The notes under the pieces are model-generated. The model saw only the letters and a list, made by a program, of their open reading frames with translations. It searched no databases and was not told the origin of the DNA. Made by a program: the position numbers and the translations under genes. Shown here piece by piece: positions 19,077 through 26,819 of a stretch of DNA of 64,000 nucleotides. The DNA comes from Chloroflexi bacterium GWB2_49_20 (GTDB lineage: Bacteria > Chloroflexota > Anaerolineae > Anaerolineales > Villigracilaceae). Every line of letters begins with the position of its first letter. Position 1 is the stretch's first letter. The stretch lies in assembly GCA_001796335.1 (NCBI GenBank), contig MGMF01000023.1:1-64000 (forward strand). Reading direction: 5' to 3'.

Positions 19077-20216
19077 TTGAAATACATTGAAGAATACCGC
19101 GATGCTTACCTCACACAAAAACTATTAAAAGATTTAAGAAGCATTCTAACTCGCGATTGGATTCTAATGGAAGTCTGTGGCGGGCAGACTCATTCGATCA
19201 TCAAATCCGGCCTCGATCAACTTCTTCCTAAAGAAATCAACCTGGTGCATGGACCAGGTTGTCCGGTATGCGTGACTCCGCTTGAGTTAATTGACAAAGC
19301 AATTGCATTGGCGTCCCGTCGCGATGTGATCTTCACATCCTTTGGGGATATGTTACGGGTACCTGGTTCAAGCAGCGATCTCTTCGCTGTAAAAGCGGCT
19401 GGTGGCGATGTGCGCATCCTTTATTCCCCGCTGGATTCCCTCAAAATTGCCCGTGAAAATCCAGATAAAACTGTTGTATTCTTTGGGATAGGATTTGAAA
19501 CCACAGCTCCCCCCAACGCCATGGCTGTTGTTCAAGCCCAGGTTCAGGGAATAAACAACTTCGCCATGCTGGTTTCACATGTGACAGTGCCGGCTGCCAT
19601 TATTGCACTCATGGAGTCTCCTGACGTTAAGGTGGATGGGTTTCTTGCTGCTGGTCATGTTTGTACGGTTATGGGCTACTGGGAATATGAACCTCTTGCC
19701 CAAAAATATAAAATTCCCATCGTCGTCACCGGGTTCGAACCAGTGGATATTGTCCACGGCATTCTGAAATGCGTTCGACAGTTGGAAGGTGACAGGTATT
19801 ATGTTGAGAATGCATATGCCCGTTCTGTGATTCGGGAAGGGAATCGCCCTGCCCAGGCAGTGATCCAACGGGTTTTTGAGTTATGTGACCGCCCATGGCG
19901 CGGCATAGGTGTAATTCCTCAATCTGGTTATCGCTTGCGCCCGGAATTCGCAGAATTTGATGCTGAGTTGCGATTTCCCGAAATACAGTCGATCGAAACA
20001 AAAGAATCCGATTTATGTATTAGTGGCCTGGTTCTGCAGGGCAGAAAGAAACCGCATGAATGCATGGCCTTTGGAAAGGAATGTACCCCTCAGACGCCTC
20101 TTGGAGCCACCATGGTTTCAACCGAGGGTGCATGTGCAGCATATTACAGGTATGGACGGTACGCGGATGCAAACCGGAGAATAGATGGAGACAAATGGCT
20201 GAAAAACCCAATCTAA
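19077..20216 (+). CDS. hypD: HypD, Fe(CN)2CO assembly scaffold
   Basis: 379-aa Fe-S protein. Conserved motifs include [40 protein letters not shown] and [13 protein letters not shown]. With HypC it holds iron while CN and CO ligands are attached. The start codon appears to be TTG at 19077 (TTG AAA TAC ATT), with a weak AAGG about 7 nt upstream. There is no in-frame ATG near the expected N terminus. It overlaps hypE by 22 bp. Confidence 0.93.
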   Translation: MKYIEEYRDAYLTQKLLKDLRSILTRDWILMEVCGGQTHSIIKSGLDQLLPKEINLVHGPGCPVCVTPLELIDKAIALASRRDVIFTSFGDMLRVPGSSSDLFAVKAAGGDVRILYSPLDSLKIARENPDKTVVFFGIGFETTAPPNAMAVVQAQVQGINNFAMLVSHVTVPAAIIALMESPDVKVDGFLAAGHVCTVMGYWEYEPLAQKYKIPIVVTGFEPVDIVHGILKCVRQLEGDRYYVENAYARSVIREGNRPAQAVIQRVFELCDRPWRGIGVIPQSGYRLRPEFAEFDAELRFPEIQSIETKESDLCISGLVLQGRKKPHECMAFGKECTPQTPLGATMVSTEGACAAYYRYGRYADANRRIDGDKWLKNPI

Positions 20217-21274
20217 TTGGATGGACTTGTCCGAGACCTCTTCAGAATTATCCCACCATCGTGCTTGGTCACGGTTCTGGCGGAAAAATGATGGCCGATT
20301 TGATCCAGCACCTTTTTTCTCCTGCCTTTGAAAACGATTTACTTGGACAAATGAACGACTCTACTACGCTTGATTTGACAGAAACATTTCAATCAATCCC
20401 ATCAAACCGCCTGGCTTTTACAACAGATTCTTTTGTAGTAAGTCCTTTGTTCTTCCCAGGAGGAAACATTGGTGAGCTGGCCATTTTTGGCACTATCAAC
20501 GACCTCGCCATGAGCGGGGCAAAACCACTCTTTCTTTCAGCTGGTTTTATTTTGGAAGAAGGTTTACCCATGGAGATGCTTGGGAAAATCGTTAATTCCA
20601 TGGCTGTCGCCTGCAAATTTGGTGGAGTAAAGATTGCTGCCGGCGATACCAAAGTGGTCAACCGGGGACATGGGGATGGCTTGTATATAAACACATCAGG
20701 AATTGGGGTCATCCCGGATGGTATCAATATCTCTGCAAAATATGCCCGACCAGGTGATGTTGTCCTGATCAATGGCAGTGTTGGCGACCATGGTATGGCA
20801 ATCATGTCTGTGCGCTCCGGACTGGAATTTGAGACAGCTATTAAGAGTGATACAGCCCCTCTCAATGGTTTGGTGGATTCAATGCTTGAGGTCACACACG
20901 AGATCCATTGCTTACGGGATGCCACCCGCGGTGGATTGGCTGCGGTTCTTAATGAATTGGCAACCGCATCCAATGTTGGCATTGAATTCGATGAAAAAGC
21001 CGTCCCGATCCTGCCAGAGGTTAATGCTGCCTGTGAAATGTTGGGGCTTGACCCATTCTATATCGCCAATGAAGGAAAATTTGTTGTTGTGATGCCAGAA
21101 GCAAAAGCTGAAGAAGTTTTATTTGTTATGCGCAAGCATCCGTACGGGAAAGACGCAGCCATCATCGGAAAGGTTGTTGAAAATCATCCCGGTTTGGTAA
21201 CAGCCCGCACCTCCATCGGAGGCATGCGCGTGGTGGATTTACCTGCCGGCGAGCTTTTGCCAAGGATTTGTTGA
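20195..21274 (+). CDS. hypE: HypE, carbamoyl-dehydrating cyanide-donor protein
   Basis: 359 aa, AIRS/PurM-like ATPase. Conserved segments are [46 protein letters not shown] and the C-terminal PRIC whose last Cys carries the thiocyanate group. The start is ATG 20195 behind ATGGAG. The open frame extends upstream inside hypD, but the family begins near here. HypE is normally charged by HypF, and no hypF is in the window. It is convergent with the next gene, 2 bp apart. Confidence 0.93.
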   Translation: MAEKPNLIGWTCPRPLQNYPTIVLGHGSGGKMMADLIQHLFSPAFENDLLGQMNDSTTLDLTETFQSIPSNRLAFTTDSFVVSPLFFPGGNIGELAIFGTINDLAMSGAKPLFLSAGFILEEGLPMEMLGKIVNSMAVACKFGGVKIAAGDTKVVNRGHGDGLYINTSGIGVIPDGINISAKYARPGDVVLINGSVGDHGMAIMSVRSGLEFETAIKSDTAPLNGLVDSMLEVTHEIHCLRDATRGGLAAVLNELATASNVGIEFDEKAVPILPEVNAACEMLGLDPFYIANEGKFVVVMPEAKAEEVLFVMRKHPYGKDAAIIGKVVENHPGLVTARTSIGGMRVVDLPAGELLPRIC

Positions 21275-21276
21275 AT

Positions 21277-22188
21277 TCACAATACAACTTTGGCTAATGC
21301 AGTTAACCCATCCAGGTCATCAAGGTCCAACCACTGAAGCATGATACGTTGTAATCCTGCCTTTTCAAGCTCCAAAAGTTGATCCTTTATTTCATCACCC
21401 AAACCAACAATTATTCCTTTTCTGCGAAGTTCCTGAGCAGATTGATTTGTAATAGCCAATTTCGCGACCAACTCCTCTTGGGTGCGTCCAAAAAGCAAGC
21501 CTGTCATCATGGACCTCTTCATCGATCCAGGTTCCCGGCCCACCACCTGGAGTATGTTATCCATTTCCGAGTTTAACTCCAAATATTTTTTCGCATCAAG
21601 GAACATGGCATTCCATTCATCTGCATATTGTGCTGCCAACGGGAGGGAACGCTTTTTCCCAATTCCCCCGATTAATATTGGAGGACCTTCTTTGCGCTGA
21701 GGCCTCGGAAGCATGACTGATCCATATGCCTGATAATAAACCCCATTAAAATCAAATGGCTCATCTCTCACAAATAACATCTTGATAATCTTTAAACCCT
21801 CTTCCAAACGATCAAAGCGCGCTTTTGCTCCCATCAGATCAAACCCGTACATTTGATGCTCACGTTCTTGCCAACCAGCACCCAATCCAAGGGTCAACCT
21901 TCCGCCCGACAGATCATCCACTGCTGATGCCATGCGCGCAGTCATCACTGGATGTCGGAAGGAGAGGGGTGTCACCAGGGGTCCAAATTGAATTCGATGG
22001 GTATGACTTGCCAGCCAGGTCAACGAAACCCATAATTCAAGTGAATCTTTGTCCGGGGGAGACATATTTGTAAAATGGTCTGAACGAAAAAGACCAAAAA
22101 ATCCCAGGTCTTCCACAGCAGCAGCAATGTTCATCCAGCGTTGCCATGTCAAACCATTTTGACCTTCTACCATAATGGCGATTTCCAT
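21277..22188 (-). CDS. Luciferase-like (LLM class) flavin/F420-dependent oxidoreductase
   Basis: 303-aa TIM-barrel protein of the bacterial luciferase-like family. It begins MEIAIMVEGQNGLTW, with FRSDHF, LSFRHPVMTARMASAVDDLS and RLTLGLGAGWQEREHQMYGF. The last block is typical of the F420-binding LLM group, although FMN use is possible. The substrate is unknown. The ATG at 22188 has AGAGGAA just upstream and is preferred over 22236. It may be co-transcribed with the AlkZ-like gene upstream, 32 bp away. Confidence 0.82.
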   Translation of the reverse strand: MEIAIMVEGQNGLTWQRWMNIAAAVEDLGFFGLFRSDHFTNMSPPDKDSLELWVSLTWLASHTHRIQFGPLVTPLSFRHPVMTARMASAVDDLSGGRLTLGLGAGWQEREHQMYGFDLMGAKARFDRLEEGLKIIKMLFVRDEPFDFNGVYYQAYGSVMLPRPQRKEGPPILIGGIGKKRSLPLAAQYADEWNAMFLDAKKYLELNSEMDNILQVVGREPGSMKRSMMTGLLFGRTQEELVAKLAITNQSAQELRRKGIIVGLGDEIKDQLLELEKAGLQRIMLQWLDLDDLDGLTALAKVVL

Positions 22189-22220
22189 TTTTCCTCTTGA
22201 TTTTCTTAATATTGGGGAGG

Positions 22221-23081
22221 TCAATCGCCTAAACATGGCAAATAATAATAGTTCTTTTGTTGTTCGTATCGATCGAAATCCCCGGCAAGGAACCCCGCCT
22301 GTCTAAGCATTTCCAATACTTTAATAATAATTTCCGGGTTCCAGCGGAAAAGTTTTTGAACTTCCCTTTTATCGGATGCACCCATCGATAAAAAATAATA
22401 TTCCATCAATTTTCTGCGCGCTTCCCACTCCCCAATTAAACGCGCCTTATCCGGCAAGTAAGGATAATGGCGCGATGTCAAATCGTAAATAAATGCGTAT
22501 TTCCATGTCCCTGCTTCCGCCACGCCGACCGGTAAAATCCTGAATTCAGCCTGCAATTTTTCAAGCGCCCGGTTAAAACCGCTTTCACTGGCCTTTCCGG
22601 CCAGGCGGGCAGCCTGCCGCAACTCAATTGTGTGCATGGGACCATTGTTGAGAATCACTTCATAAATTAATTTTTCTGCAAAGGTCAGATGTCCTTCCTG
22701 GTAAGCTATCAGGTAATCTTCATCAGGTGAACCAAAATTTTCGGATAATGCATAAAATAGAGGGAGCACATCCAGAGAGATAAATGTTGCTTTATAACGC
22801 AGGACCTTGGCATAATACCATATATGTTTTCCAAGGGCGGAGTCTTTCCAACTCCAGGTCACATGACCGGGGTCATCATGCACACTCGGAACCGGTCGAT
22901 CGCCTGCAACTGCAGTCCACAAGCTTGGAAATGGTGCGCCTTTAACCGGCCAGAAAAATATAAATCCTCTTTGATTCACATAATCCAATGCCTGCTCTGG
23001 ATTTCTTATTCGAGCTTCATCATTCAGGCGAAATGTCTCCGCTCGGTAATTGTTAACCGACTTCATCTCAAGAGTTGACAA
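22221..23081 (-). CDS. AlkZ/YcaQ-like winged-helix protein (putative DNA glycosylase)
   Basis: 286 aa. The sequence resembles the HTH_42/AlkZ family: an N-terminal block ALDYVNQRGFIFFWP, a central segment around LPLFYALSE, and winged-helix segments near MHTIELRQAARLAG and SGFNRALEKLQAEF. AlkZ members unhook crosslinks or alkylated bases. I do not see the catalytic QxQ or QxD motif of characterised enzymes with confidence, so this may be a divergent or non-catalytic member. It overlaps the small upstream ORF by 19 bp. Confidence 0.55.
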   Translation of the reverse strand: MSTLEMKSVNNYRAETFRLNDEARIRNPEQALDYVNQRGFIFFWPVKGAPFPSLWTAVAGDRPVPSVHDDPGHVTWSWKDSALGKHIWYYAKVLRYKATFISLDVLPLFYALSENFGSPDEDYLIAYQEGHLTFAEKLIYEVILNNGPMHTIELRQAARLAGKASESGFNRALEKLQAEFRILPVGVAEAGTWKYAFIYDLTSRHYPYLPDKARLIGEWEARRKLMEYYFLSMGASDKREVQKLFRWNPEIIIKVLEMLRQAGFLAGDFDRYEQQKNYYYLPCLGD

Positions 23082-23311
23082 TTTTTTCCTTGAATTCGCC
23101 CATTTTTATACTGGGTTTTAATAGCTTGTTCCAATACAAAATAACCCTGATTCAATAAATCATCCAAATTTCTGTATGGTTTTTTTGAATATTCTGTATC
23201 AAATTCTTCAAGACACCGAAGCAAAGACCCGCGGATACCGCTGGCTCGATGTGCCCAAACCGAATCAACAGACAGACGCTCCAGCCTTGCGCTTAGAAGT
23301 TTGGCTTGCAT
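23063..23311 (-). CDS. Small conserved-looking protein of unknown function
   Basis: About 82 aa from ATG 23311, which follows GGAAGG. An upstream ATG at 23332 would give 89 aa. The sequence is hydrophilic and mostly helical (ARLERLSVDSVWAHRASGIR, then LEEFDTEY). No domain is recognised. It lies between the NRAMP gene (28 bp upstream) and the AlkZ-like gene, which it overlaps. That packing and its ordinary codon use support it being real. Confidence 0.6.
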   Translation of the reverse strand: MQAKLLSARLERLSVDSVWAHRASGIRGSLLRCLEEFDTEYSKKPYRNLDDLLNQGYFVLEQAIKTQYKNGRIQGKNCQLLR

Positions 23312-23338
23312 TATCCTTCCATCACAGCCCATTTTACT

Positions 23339-24625
23339 TTACCAGCGAAATACAAGTGCCAACACTGTAACAACAGACGCGATCAATATCATCATCGAAA
23401 AGATGGTGGAAAAATATTTTTGAAAAGCATTGTTTGCATGCTCTCCCATTATTTTTTTACTGTTGGTTAGTCTAATTAAATAATAAAATACCAAAGGTAG
23501 TACCATTGCATTAAGGCTTTGTGTCGCAATTGCCATCTGGAATAAGGTTATTCCTGGGATTGTGATCAATAATGCTGCCAGCAGAAGTTGCGCCATGAAT
23601 AGAATATAAAATGTCTTACTCTGACTGTAGTCAGTATCCAGGCTTCCAGAAAGACCAAAAAATTCTGAAAAAGCATAAGCAGTGGATAACGGAACGATAA
23701 TCAAACCCATAAATGCAGCCGCAAGGATGCCATACGCAAATAAGGTTCCCGCTAATTGCCCCGCAAATGGTTGGATTGCCAAGGCTGCCTGCTCTCCCGA
23801 CTCTAATTTGATTCCGTTAACAAAAAGAGTGGAAGCGGTAGCTGTGATCATAAAAAATGAAAAAAAGTCGGTTAAGAACGCACCCCAATAAGTTTCCAAT
23901 TGTGACAATTTTATGGTATCCGCCTCCATCTTCTTATCGAAGGCAAAACTACTGATAAAGAATTGACCCCATGGTGTTATGGTGGTTCCTAACACACCCA
24001 TCCCAATTATTAAATAATTTCGGATATATGCATGGGTCCATTCCACACCATGCGGATAAAAAAGATTGCTCACGGCCAATCCCCAGTCAGGGTGGGCTTT
24101 AACTGCTGATATTATATAAACGATATAAAACAGGGAGACCAGCAACATAATGTTCTGGGTCAGTTTATAGTTGCCTCTGGTAATAAATAAAAAAGCCAAT
24201 AGCAATATGCCAACCACAAACATCACCGGTGGTATTTTTAACATACTGCTTGTTGTTTTAATAGCCGACAGCTCTACTGTAATGGTTCCCAGGTTAGCGA
24301 TCAGGAGACCCAAAAATATAAAAACGGATACCTTTACGCCAAACTTTTCACGGATGAGATCAGCCAGACCTCGCCGGGTTACCAAGGTCAAGCGCATGCC
24401 CATTTCTTGAGTCACACCCAGTAAGATTGTTATAAACATAAGAGAAAACAGGATGGGGTATCCAAGGGTTGCACCAGCTATGGAGTAGGTTGCAACGCCG
24501 CCCGCGTCATTATCAGCCATGGCTGTAATTGTTGCTGGCCCAAATACAGACAGAAGCAATACAATACGACGCAACCGGGGATGATTAAGCCATTTCTCCC
24601 GATATATTTTCAAAAACTTGCTCAT
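23339..24625 (-). CDS. Divergent NRAMP-family divalent metal transporter (candidate Mg2+ type)
   Basis: 428 aa, about 11 predicted membrane helices with the NRAMP (SLC11) fold. The TM1 metal motif is DNDAGG (D38-G43) instead of DPGN. The TM6 motif is TTITPWGQFF instead of the Met-Pro-His of Mn/Fe transporters, so the soft Met ligand is missing. That departure suggests hard-ion selectivity such as Mg2+. The gene is coupled by an ATGA overlap to an MgtE-like regulatory protein, and both lie downstream of an M-box Mg2+ riboswitch. Mg2+ transport is therefore a strong inference. Mn2+ or another metal remains possible. Confidence 0.85.
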   Translation of the reverse strand: MSKFLKIYREKWLNHPRLRRIVLLLSVFGPATITAMADNDAGGVATYSIAGATLGYPILFSLMFITILLGVTQEMGMRLTLVTRRGLADLIREKFGVKVSVFIFLGLLIANLGTITVELSAIKTTSSMLKIPPVMFVVGILLLAFLFITRGNYKLTQNIMLLVSLFYIVYIISAVKAHPDWGLAVSNLFYPHGVEWTHAYIRNYLIIGMGVLGTTITPWGQFFISSFAFDKKMEADTIKLSQLETYWGAFLTDFFSFFMITATASTLFVNGIKLESGEQAALAIQPFAGQLAGTLFAYGILAAAFMGLIIVPLSTAYAFSEFFGLSGSLDTDYSQSKTFYILFMAQLLLAALLITIPGITLFQMAIATQSLNAMVLPLVFYYLIRLTNSKKIMGEHANNAFQKYFSTIFSMMILIASVVTVLALVFRW

Positions 24626-25887
24626 TTGAGAGTTCCAAAGAACCGCGGTAAGCGCTTCTTCCAGGCAGTCGGGATGATTTTATCCAAGGCATCATCCGCA
24701 GTGACAATCCCGTGCAAGCAATCTTGATCATCGACTACAGGAACAGCCAACAAGTTATATTTCGAGACAACTTGGGCAACTTCATCTTGATCATCTTTCA
24801 AATTTACACTGACGACTCTTTTATGCATGAATTCAGTTACATTTACATTTGGCTGAGCCATGATGAGATCGCTTAGTGAAAATACACCGATCAAGTGATT
24901 TTCTTCATCTGTGACATAGACATAATAGATCAACTCAGCCTCTTCGCCTATTTCACGCAAAGTACATATGACCTGTTCAGCTGTCAAACCTGGATGAATA
25001 GATACATAGTCCGTTGTCATCAGGCCACCTGCCGATTCCTCGTGAAAAAGCAGGAGCTTGCGCACATCCTTCGCATCTTCATCTTCCATCAACCCAAGCA
25101 GGTTTTCGCTTCGCTGTGCCGGTAATTCTGCCAGGAGATCTGCTGCTTCGTCCGGAGACATCTCTTCCAGCAAGTCTGCTACTTTTTCATCGGACATGCT
25201 CTTTACAAGACTGGCCTGGTAATCAGGTTCAATTTCTTCAAGCGTATCTGCCAACTGCTTTAGATCCAGATTATCAAGAAATTGATCGGTATCCGTCTGG
25301 CTTAACTCACTTATGATTTCCGCCAGGTCGGATGGGTGTAATTCCGCCAATTTATCTTTAGGAACTTTGAGGCGCATGGATTTATCATGCCGCAGGAGTT
25401 CAACAAAATCCCATGAGATAAATCCTCGGTTTAAGTCACGCTTGAACAGAGGCAAAATAAATCGGGAAAGTTTTGACAATCCAATTCGCCTCAAGATGCC
25501 CGATGTGCCTACATCGACATTACTGACAACAATGTGTGCATTTACTCTGACCAATTCGATATCGTTAACTCGCACAACTCGCGCACCATCTATGTCGATG
25601 ATTTGCTTGTCCAGAACATCTTCGCCAAGCAGAATATCATCTTCATTGGTTGTATAGTCATGAATTTTTCCTTTTTTTTGTCTAAGCGAAATGGCAGCAG
25701 CCAGTAGAACAACCACTTCAATAAAAGGAATTATTATTTGTTCTTCCTTAAATTTAACCACGATCGCATCTATTACGGGATGCTTAAAATCTTTATGAGT
25801 GCGGGCAATAAGATCTTTTAAAACCCCAATTTGTGTCCCGTCTATGTCGGTAACCGGTTTTCCGATAAGTTCACTAATAAAGGCCAT
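24622..25887 (-). CDS. Soluble PRC-barrel / MgtE N-domain / CBS-pair protein
   Basis: 421 aa. There are two PRC-barrel-like segments (about residues 1-75 starting LIGKPVTDIDGTQIGVLKD, and 85-150). An MgtE N-domain superhelix covers about 190-290 (LHPSDLAEIISEL, MSPDEAADLLAELP). A CBS pair covers about 300-415 (ESAGGLMTTDYVSI, NLLAVPVVDDQDCLHGIVT). In MgtE channels these parts sense cytosolic Mg2+ and gate the pore. Here the MgtE membrane domain is absent and the next gene encodes an NRAMP-type transporter. The start is ATG 25887 behind GGAGGTGAG, because an upstream start at 25917 falls in a terminator stem. Confidence 0.88.
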   Translation of the reverse strand: MAFISELIGKPVTDIDGTQIGVLKDLIARTHKDFKHPVIDAIVVKFKEEQIIIPFIEVVVLLAAAISLRQKKGKIHDYTTNEDDILLGEDVLDKQIIDIDGARVVRVNDIELVRVNAHIVVSNVDVGTSGILRRIGLSKLSRFILPLFKRDLNRGFISWDFVELLRHDKSMRLKVPKDKLAELHPSDLAEIISELSQTDTDQFLDNLDLKQLADTLEEIEPDYQASLVKSMSDEKVADLLEEMSPDEAADLLAELPAQRSENLLGLMEDEDAKDVRKLLLFHEESAGGLMTTDYVSIHPGLTAEQVICTLREIGEEAELIYYVYVTDEENHLIGVFSLSDLIMAQPNVNVTEFMHKRVVSVNLKDDQDEVAQVVSKYNLLAVPVVDDQDCLHGIVTADDALDKIIPTAWKKRLPRFFGTLK

Positions 25888-25906
25888 ACTCACCTCCAGG
25901 GTATAT

Positions 25907-25938
25907 AAAAAAAACACCTTCGTATTTTCCCGAAGGTG
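25907..25938 (-). terminator. Intrinsic terminator between leader ORF and MgtE-like gene
   Basis: On the minus strand an 8-bp perfect stem CACCTTCG/CGAAGGTG (25931-25938 with 25915-25922) closes an 8-nt loop. It is followed by eight U residues (25907-25914). It lies 20 bp upstream of the MgtE-like start and 38 bp after the leader ORF stop. It could be the attenuator through which the M-box or the leader peptide controls the operon. Confidence 0.8.
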
Positions 25939-25975
25939 ACGTATGTCAGTGACCTGATAAACTCATGCATTTTAC

Positions 25976-26110
25976 TTATGCAAATAAATTATGCATTAGT
26001 GTGCGTTCGCGCTTAATCGCATTATCTGCCGATAACTGAGCTGGTCGACCCTCAAGAATATTGGATAAATGGTACTCATCAACCTGTTTTGGACTATCAC
26101 TTGCGTCCAC
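25976..26110 (-). CDS. 44-codon leader ORF downstream of M-box
   Basis: Not previously listed as an ORF because of its length. On the minus strand a GTG at 26110 follows AAAGGAGGTGATC, a perfect match to the 16S anti-Shine-Dalgarno, with 6 nt spacing. The reading frame runs 44 codons to TAA at 25976. The product begins MDASDSPKQVDEYHLSNIL and ends TLMHNLFA: hydrophilic, no membrane helix, few prolines. Such a strong ribosome site is unusual in this window. It sits between the Mg2+ riboswitch and a terminator, so it may be a regulatory leader peptide or a small protein of the transporter. Confidence 0.6.
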   Translation of the reverse strand: MDASDSPKQVDEYHLSNILEGRPAQLSADNAIKRERTLMHNLFA

Positions 26111-26245
26111 GCGATCACCTCCTTTCGACTGCATTTTTATAACCTACTCATTTCAATTATAAATTTCTTTTATAAAAATCATTCAGCCACATTGACCAAG
26201 GAGACTACTACCGGCTATGCATCGAAAATTATATTGCATACCATC

Positions 26246-26405
26246 AACCTCACTGGTATAGTTTTGGCAATGTCCACCGTAGGGAGCTTCCCAGCCGCAT
26301 TGAGCAAGACCTTGATTCGGTCCCACCTTTTATACTACCTTGGCGTCTCTCGACGGTTCGGACCAGAGGCTTTTGCTCAAGCAAACGCCTCGCCTAACGA
26401 GGGTC
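26246..26405 (-). ncRNA. M-box (ykoK) magnesium riboswitch
   Basis: On the minus strand the leader opens with CCTCGTTAGGCGAGGC (from about 26402), the M-box 5' signature. GTCCGAACCGTCGAGAGACGCCAA follows in two adjoining blocks, then AATGCGGCTGG. All occur in the order known from the B. subtilis mgtE leader. The 3' GAGG (26248-26251) can close helix P1 with the 5' CCTC (26399-26402). The aptamer compacts when Mg2+ is abundant and lowers expression of Mg2+ transport genes. It lies about 360 nt upstream of the MgtE-like/NRAMP pair and directly after a good sigma70 promoter. Confidence 0.88.
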
Positions 26406-26418
26406 TATTATTGCGCGT

Positions 26419-26447
26419 AATATACACCAGCCCTGAGTATTCGTCAA
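26419..26447 (-). promoter_or_regulatory. Sigma70-type promoter for the M-box transcript
   Basis: Minus strand: -35 TTGACG (26442-26447), 17-bp spacer, -10 TATATT (26419-26424). The predicted start is near 26412, a few nucleotides before the first conserved M-box bases. Confidence 0.75.
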
Positions 26448-26510
26448 TGTTTTTCTTTTGCTTTGTAATTTTCCTATCAAATCCAAATATATTTAGAACT
26501 ATAATTTATA

Positions 26511-26552
26511 ACAAAAAATATCCCAGCCAGTTCCAGTTAGGATATTTTTTGT
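26511..26552 (-). terminator. Terminator downstream of tRNA-Pro
   Basis: Perfect 13-bp inverted repeat ACAAAAAATATCC (26511-26523) and GGATATTTTTTGT (26540-26552), loop 16 nt. On the minus strand it ends in a U-tract and would stop transcription from the tRNA before the riboswitch promoter. The symmetric A/U arms could also act in the other direction. Confidence 0.7.
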
Positions 26553-26606
26553 TCATTTCTGTTGTAAAAATAAGCTGCCGATCTTATTTGATCAACTGTT
26601 AGATAG

Positions 26607-26680
26607 TCGGGGCGGGCGGATTCGAACCGCCGACCTCACGGTCCCGAACCGTGCGCTCTACCGGGCTGAGCCACGCCCCG
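26607..26680 (-). tRNA. tRNA-Pro (anticodon CGG)
   Basis: The cloverleaf is readable on the minus strand. The acceptor stem is CGGGGCG/CGCCCCG with discriminator A. The D-arm has GGCTCAGCCCGGTAGAGC. The anticodon stem CACGG/CCGTG encloses the loop TTCGGGA (anticodon CGG at 26644-26646, reading CCG). The T-arm contains GGTTCGAATCC. The 3' CCA is not encoded. Terminator-like hairpins flank it on both sides. Confidence 0.95.
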
Positions 26681-26737
26681 ATGTGCGCAGGATTTTATCA
26701 TATTAATAGAAGACCAACAAGCTGCATTCATTTATTA

Positions 26738-26779
26738 ATATATTTGGAAAAATTTTGCTATCAATTTTTCCAAATATAT
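26738..26779 (-). terminator. Perfect 17-bp hairpin after tex
   Basis: ATATATTTGGAAAAATT (26738-26754) pairs fully with AATTTTTCCAAATATAT (26763-26779) around an 8-nt loop. It is 41 bp past the tex stop and 58 bp before the tRNA. It is AT-rich and lacks a clean U-tract beyond the stem, so terminator function is likely but not certain. Confidence 0.5.
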
Positions 26780-26819
26780 GATCTTCTCTGAAGAAAATAT
26801 TTCCTCTTTTCCGATATGT

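Noticed and set aside
20060-20194. Longer HypE starting inside hypD
   Set aside because: The extension is a shadow of hypD codons. HypE homologues start near 20195, where a ribosome site is present.
25888-25917. N-terminal extension of the MgtE-like protein from 25917
   Set aside because: It would place the start inside a terminator stem. ATG 25887 has a strong ribosome site and begins the PRC domain.
26069-26602. 177-codon plus-strand ORF
   Set aside because: It lies antisense to the M-box aptamer, its promoter and the tRNA terminator. The product has no recognisable domain and low-complexity composition.
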